NCBI RefSeq assembly: GCF_018128025.1
Contig: NZ_JAGSCS010000001.1
Coordinates: 113,242-177,241, forward strand
Source of the DNA: Proteiniclasticum sediminis
GTDB taxonomy: Bacteria; Bacillota; Clostridia; Clostridiales; Clostridiaceae
Length of the DNA stretch: 64,000 nucleotides
Reading direction: 5' to 3'
Positions 60,011 to 64,000 of this stretch are shown here, one piece after another (the stretch's first letter is position 1; every line of letters starts with the position of its first letter). A model generated the notes under the pieces. The model did no database searches, was not told the DNA's origin, and saw nothing but the letters and a program-made list of their open reading frames with translations. The position numbers and the translations under genes were made by a program.

Positions 60011-61369
60011 TTGAGCAATCTGAGAATAAAGAAAAAGACGCTGAGCCCGTTCAAGATCCTGGCCATCGGCTTTGCCACGGTAATCTTCACCGGAGCCACG
60101 CTGCTCTCCCTTCCCATTTCTTCGGTGAGCGGGCAGTTTACAAGCTTCCTGGACACCATCTTCACCGCCACATCAGCGGTATGTGTTACGGGTCTGGTGG
60201 TACTGGACACGGGTCTTTACTGGTCTACCTTTGGCCAGCTGGTCATTATGATCCTCATCGAAATCGGAGGTCTGGGCTTCATGGCCATGTCCACCATCTT
60301 CGCCATTCTGGTGGGGAAGAAAATCACCCTGAAAGAGCGCCTGGTCATGCAGGAGGCCTACAATACCTTCAACCTGCAGGGAGTCATCAGTCATGTCCGG
60401 TACATGCTCCTCTTCACCTTCTCGGTCCAGGGTCTCGCCGCCATCATCCTCATGACGCAGTTCATCCCCATGTACGGCGTGGGGAAGGGGATCTACTTCG
60501 GAATCTTCCATGCGATCTCCGCCTTCTGTAATGCTGGCTTTGACCTTTTGGGGAACTTCACTTCCGTGACGGTGATCAACACCAATGTGGTGGTGCTCAT
60601 GACCCTGGCCATGCTCATCAACATCGGCGGTCTGGGGTACATGGTCTGGCGGGAAATCTTCAGCGGCATTACCCACAAGAAAATGAAGAACGCCCTGTCC
60701 CTGCACAGCAAGGTGGTCATCACCATCTCCCTGATTCTGGTTTTTGGCGGCACCCTGGTCTTCCTCATCTTTGAGTGGAACAATCCCGCCACCATGCAGG
60801 GCATGAGCTTCCCCCACAAGCTGGTGAACTCTTTCTTCTCCTCCACGACCCCACGTACGGCTGGATTTAACAGCATCTCCAATTCCGAGATGTCTCCGGC
60901 AGGCAAACTGGTCACCATGGCCTTCATGTTCATTGGAGGCTCGCCCGGGTCCACGGCTGGTGGTGTGAAAACATCCACCCTGGGCATTCTCATCTTCACC
61001 CTGATCTCCGTTCTGCGGGGACGGGATGAAACAGAAGTCTTTGGCCGTCACCTGAGCCAGTCCACGGTGTACCGTGCTGTGGCGGTCTTCCTCATGGGGA
61101 TCGTCATCGTCGTCCTCGGTGTTACGGTGCTCTCCATCAACGAAGTGGGCGCCACCTTTGAGCAAATCCTTTATGAAGTGCTCTCTGCCTTTGGCACCGT
61201 GGGCCTTACGCAAGGAATCACCCCTGGACTCACCGCCGTGAGCAAGATCACCTTGAGCACCATCATGTATTTAGGCAGAGTGGGCCCCTTAACCGTCATG
61301 CTCGCCCTGGCCGGCCAGAAGCAGAAAGTTAACATCAAATATCCTGAAGGAAAACTATTAATCGGGTAA
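60011..61369 (+). CDS. ktrB: K+ channel subunit of the Ktr uptake system
   Basis: Potassium translocating subunit of 452 residues from TTG 60011 (GAGGTG 7 nt upstream); the GTG at 60002 falls inside that site. Four repeated M1-P-M2 units typical of the TrkH/KtrB family are visible, with pore-loop sequences such as TATSAVCVTGLVVLDT, AISAFCNAGFDLLG, TPRTAGFNSI and VLSAFGTVGLTQG, each with the selectivity Gly. Works with KtrA just downstream. Confidence 0.94.
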   Translation: MSNLRIKKKTLSPFKILAIGFATVIFTGATLLSLPISSVSGQFTSFLDTIFTATSAVCVTGLVVLDTGLYWSTFGQLVIMILIEIGGLGFMAMSTIFAILVGKKITLKERLVMQEAYNTFNLQGVISHVRYMLLFTFSVQGLAAIILMTQFIPMYGVGKGIYFGIFHAISAFCNAGFDLLGNFTSVTVINTNVVVLMTLAMLINIGGLGYMVWREIFSGITHKKMKNALSLHSKVVITISLILVFGGTLVFLIFEWNNPATMQGMSFPHKLVNSFFSSTTPRTAGFNSISNSEMSPAGKLVTMAFMFIGGSPGSTAGGVKTSTLGILIFTLISVLRGRDETEVFGRHLSQSTVYRAVAVFLMGIVIVVLGVTVLSINEVGATFEQILYEVLSAFGTVGLTQGITPGLTAVSKITLSTIMYLGRVGPLTVMLALAGQKQKVNIKYPEGKLLIG

Positions 61370-61382
61370 GGAGTAACGAGAT

Positions 61383-62048
61383 ATGAAATCAAAGCAATTT
61401 GTGGTCATCGGACTGGGAAAATTTGGACAAAGCGTCGCAAAAACCCTCTTTCAGATGGGGTATGACGTGTTAGCGGTGGATGACGATGAAACCATCGTCC
61501 AGGAAATTTCCGACCAGGTCACCCATGCCGTGCAGATGGATGCCACCGACGAGTACGCCCTGCGCACCTTAGGCATCCGTAATTTTGACGTGGCTGTGGT
61601 CTCCATAGGATCCAACATCCAGTCTTCCATCATGGTCACCCTAAATCTGAAGGAAGCTGGCGTGAAAAAGGTCATTGCCAAAGGAAACAACGAGATGCAC
61701 GCGAAGCTTCTCAGCAAGATCGGTGCCGACAAGGTCATCCAGCCGGAAATGGACATGGGGATCCGCGTAGCCCATAATCTGGTATCCTCCAGTATTCTGG
61801 ACTTCATCGAGCTATCCCCGGATTACTCCATCATCGAAGTGGCGACTCCTCGGGAATGGGTGGGCAAAGACATTGCTGCCCTTGATGCCCGAGCCAAGTA
61901 CGGTATCAACATCATGGCTATCAAGTCCCAGGACAACATCAACGTTTCTCCCCGGGCCACCGATGTCATTCAGGAGTCCGATGTCCTGGTAGTCATTGGC
62001 GCCACCTCCGATCTCTCCACCCTGGAAGCCCTCACCGCCAATGAGTAG
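61383..62048 (+). CDS. ktrA: K+ uptake regulator with RCK domains
   Basis: Cytoplasmic gating ring subunit, 221 residues. RCK_N domain with the nucleotide loop VVIGLGKFGQSVAKTL and acidic end of strand 2 (VLAVDDDE), then RCK_C (about 135-221). ATP/ADP binding to the N-domain and, in related proteins, c-di-AMP binding to the C-domain control KtrB. The methyltransferase gene overlaps by 8 bases. Confidence 0.94.
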   Translation: MKSKQFVVIGLGKFGQSVAKTLFQMGYDVLAVDDDETIVQEISDQVTHAVQMDATDEYALRTLGIRNFDVAVVSIGSNIQSSIMVTLNLKEAGVKKVIAKGNNEMHAKLLSKIGADKVIQPEMDMGIRVAHNLVSSSILDFIELSPDYSIIEVATPREWVGKDIAALDARAKYGINIMAIKSQDNINVSPRATDVIQESDVLVVIGATSDLSTLEALTANE

Positions 62049-62868
62049 GGTGCTGACCATCGACTCCAAATCCAATCCCCGAATCAAGGAGTACCGAAAG
62101 CTGAAAGACAAAAAGCACCGCCGGGAGCAGAATCTTTTCCTGGTGGAAGGCTTCCGGCTTCTGGAAGAAGCCTTCAAGGCCGGACTTTCTGTGGAGGCGG
62201 TCCTTTATGATCCGGATAAGGAAGGGGATTTCCAGCGCTATGTACAGCCCTATCTTCAGGAAGAAGAGGTCATCAAGACCTCCCGGGCAGTCCTTGCTGA
62301 ACTGTCGGAAACCGTACATCCCCAGGGGATCATCGCCGTGGTGAAGCTTCCCCTGGCGAAGGAACTTCCCCACACCTTAACGCCGGAATCAGCGATGTAT
62401 CTCTATCTGGACGGACTCCAGGATCCTGGAAACCTGGGCACCATCCTCCGCTCCGCCCACGCCGCCGGTGCCGCCGGGGTGCTCTTTGGGCCGGGAACGG
62501 TGGATCCCTTCGGGGATAAGGTGGTTCGCAGCGCCATGGGCAGCCTTTTCCACGTGCCACTTTACTTAAGCGGTTTGGATACCCTGGAAACTTTGGTTTC
62601 CCAAGGCTACGCCCTGGCCGTCACCAGCCTGGAGGCCAAAGAGGATCTTTTCCAGGCAGATCTCACCGGCAACCTCATCATGGTCATCGGCAATGAAGGG
62701 TCCGGAATCACGCCGGCCATGGCTAAGCGAGGGGATATCCTGCTGAAAATCCCCATGCCCGGGGGCGCAGAAAGCCTCAACGCCGCCGTGGCCGCGTCCA
62801 TCATCCTCTTCGAACGGGTGAGGCAACTGGGCGCAAAGACTTGCACAAACCCGCCGAATCTTCTATAA
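62041..62868 (+). CDS. SpoU/TrmH-family RNA 2'-O-methyltransferase
   Basis: RNA methyltransferase of 275 residues from ATG 62041. N-terminal substrate-binding domain (RIKEYRKLKDKKHRREQNLF, LVEGFRLLEEA) and the knotted SPOUT domain with its three motifs: LDGLQDPGNLGTILRSAHAA, VIGNEGSGI and IPMPGGAESLNAAVAASI. Closest in kind to RlmB/TsnR-like 23S rRNA enzymes; exact nucleotide unknown. The pheS promoter lies inside its 3' end. Confidence 0.92.
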   Translation: MSRVLTIDSKSNPRIKEYRKLKDKKHRREQNLFLVEGFRLLEEAFKAGLSVEAVLYDPDKEGDFQRYVQPYLQEEEVIKTSRAVLAELSETVHPQGIIAVVKLPLAKELPHTLTPESAMYLYLDGLQDPGNLGTILRSAHAAGAAGVLFGPGTVDPFGDKVVRSAMGSLFHVPLYLSGLDTLETLVSQGYALAVTSLEAKEDLFQADLTGNLIMVIGNEGSGITPAMAKRGDILLKIPMPGGAESLNAAVAASIILFERVRQLGAKTCTNPPNLL

Positions 62869-62869
62869 T
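62841..62869 (+). promoter_or_regulatory. pheS promoter, inside the end of the methyltransferase gene
   Basis: TTGCAC (62841-62846), 17 bases, TATAAT (62864-62869). Confidence 0.7.
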
Positions 62870-62884
62870 ATGGAAAGAACAAAA

Positions 62885-63130
62885 TAACTATGCGTGGATA
62901 AAGAGAGTAACTCTCCCGGCATATCCCGGAAAGGGAAAGGAAGCCATGGACTGGAAGCTTCCTGCGGGATTAGGGAAAGTGAAGTTCACTTTGGAGCATC
63001 AGGGGTGAAACCAAGTAGTCCCTGACGGGTAAACCGATAACTTTAAACTGAGCGGGCAGCAGCGATTACTGCGGCCAAGCAGGGTGGTACCACGGAATTT
63101 TCCGTCCCTTTTTTGAGGGGCGGTTTTTTT
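62885..63130 (+). promoter_or_regulatory. T-box leader (tRNA-Phe) of pheS
   Basis: T-box CAGGGTGGTACCACGG at 63080-63095; candidate specifier TTC (Phe) at 62985-62987, followed by A; terminator formed by ACGGAA/TTCCGT with T-runs at 63110-63115 and 63125-63130. Uncharged tRNA-Phe would relieve termination. Confidence 0.93.
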
Positions 63131-63154
63131 ATTTATCGAAATGAGGAGGAACCA

Positions 63155-64000
63155 ATGAAAGCACAAATTGATGCCATCAAGAAAAGTTTCAACGACAAGC
63201 TCGGTACGCTGAAAAACAGTGAGGAACTGGAAAAACTGAGAATTGAATATCTGGGGAAGAAGGGGGAATTCACACAGGTTCTCCGGAGCATGGGAAACCT
63301 GTCTCCCGAAGAACGTCCCCTGGTGGGAAAACTGGTCAATGACGCCAAAGAAGAGCTGGAGGCGAAGATCCAGAGCCTGAAGGAAAGCCTTCGGGAAAAG
63401 CTCATCGAGGAAAAGCTGAAGAGCGAAGTCATCGACATCACCCTCCCCGGCGTAAAAACGCCCATCGGCGGCAAACATCCCTTGATGATCACCATGGAGA
63501 ACATCGAGAACATCTTCCTGGAAATGGGCTTCACCATTGAAGAAGGCCCGGAAGTGGAACTGGACTACTATAACTTCGAAGCCCTCAATATTCCCAAGGA
63601 CCATCCGGCCCGCAGCGAGCAGGATACCTTCTATATCGATGACCAGGTGGTTCTGCGCACCCAGACCTCGCCGGTGCAGATTCGCACCATCGAGAAACAG
63701 AAACCCCCGATCAAGATGATCTCCCCGGGAAAAGTCTACCGCTCCGACGATGTGGACGCCACCCATTCGCCCATCTTCTACCAGGTGGAGGGCCTCGTCA
63801 TCGACAAGGGCATCACCTTTGCCGACCTGAAGGGCACTTTAGAGCTTTTCGTGAAAAAGCTCTACGGCGACAGCATCAGGACCAAGTTCCGTCCCCATCA
63901 TTTCCCCTTCACGGAACCTTCGGCAGAAATGGACGGCACCTGCTTCGTCTGCCAGGGCGAAGGCTGCAAAGTCTGTAAAGGGGAGGGCTGGATCGAGCTC
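63155..64000 (+). CDS. pheS: Phenylalanyl-tRNA synthetase alpha subunit, 3' truncated by window edge
   Basis: Catalytic subunit of PheRS. ATG 63155 behind GAGGAGGA; 282 codons run to the window end. N-terminal coiled coil (about 1-85), then the class II core: [52 protein letters not shown]-type [12 protein letters not shown], and [20 protein letters not shown]. The last part [19 protein letters not shown] is the usual Cys-containing insert. About 60 residues and pheT should follow outside the window. Confidence 0.96.
   Translation, partial: MKAQIDAIKKSFNDKLGTLKNSEELEKLRIEYLGKKGEFTQVLRSMGNLSPEERPLVGKLVNDAKEELEAKIQSLKESLREKLIEEKLKSEVIDITLPGVKTPIGGKHPLMITMENIENIFLEMGFTIEEGPEVELDYYNFEALNIPKDHPARSEQDTFYIDDQVVLRTQTSPVQIRTIEKQKPPIKMISPGKVYRSDDVDATHSPIFYQVEGLVIDKGITFADLKGTLELFVKKLYGDSIRTKFRPHHFPFTEPSAEMDGTCFVCQGEGCKVCKGEGWIEL

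Noticed and set aside
60173-61213. Minus-strand His/Asp-rich open frame opposite ktrB
   Set aside because: The odd composition comes from antisense reading of membrane-helix codons; ktrB is certain.

Overview
The window reads as chromosomal DNA of a strictly anaerobic, fermentative low-to-mid GC Firmicute of the class Clostridia. The grounds are a long single-chain PurL, three tRNA-responsive T-box leaders, a SAM-I leader before metNIQ, a trimeric NuoE/NuoF-linked [FeFe] hydrogenase, an rnfCDGEAB cluster, a 1427-residue dehydratase-activase protein, DUF4364, and strong GGAGG ribosome sites with frequent TTG starts. Genus cannot be told from this sequence. I see no tRNA, rRNA, IS element, phage gene or CRISPR array; it looks like core genome.

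Layout. 1-1248: 3' truncated nadE (minus). 1552-12195: purine operon purL-E-C-F-M-N-H-D, tightly overlapped, with a PurBox-like operator. 12246-14955: SAM-I riboswitch and metNIQ methionine importer. 15180-20465: rnfCDGEAB. 20572-21750: thiolase (minus). 22240-23856: NfeD, SPFH protein and a small membrane protein. 23957-31109: SDR reductase, two-component system, MocR regulator, methyltransferase, M16 peptidase, recX. 31330-35613: giant dehydratase-activase. 35587-39984: T-box(Val)-valS, folC. 40029-43850: DUF4364, double-OB SSB-like protein, small membrane protein, methyltransferase, hslO, HU. 43914-48016: hydCBA (minus). 48130-49187: two poorly characterised proteins. 49340-53030: T-box(Thr)-thrS, HNH protein, plsY. 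53054-55380: ndk, a hypoxanthine/uracil-DNA-glycosylase-like protein, and a CPA antiporter behind a fluoride-type riboswitch. 55483-58343: secreted Gly/Met-rich protein divergent from a two-component system whose sensor has a Met-rich external segment. 58460-59754: infC-rpmI-rplT with attenuator. 60011-62868: ktrB-ktrA, rRNA methyltransferase. 62841-64000: T-box(Phe)-pheS, truncated at the right end.

How the genes work together. Ferredoxin- and NADH-linked energy metabolism is represented by HydABC (electron-confurcating hydrogenase) and by an Rnf-type membrane complex. The Rnf complex is the most unusual object here. RnfB, RnfA and the RnfE membrane core keep their iron-sulfur cysteines. RnfC has lost every recognisable NADH/FMN-site motif of its NuoF-like domain, RnfD lacks the SGAT flavinylation site, and RnfG carries a second, degenerate FMN-binding-type domain. 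That points to a ferredoxin-linked complex whose acceptor may not be NAD+. Other points worth attention are the fluoride riboswitch on an antiporter, the non-AUG infC start, and the Met-rich sensor kinase locus.
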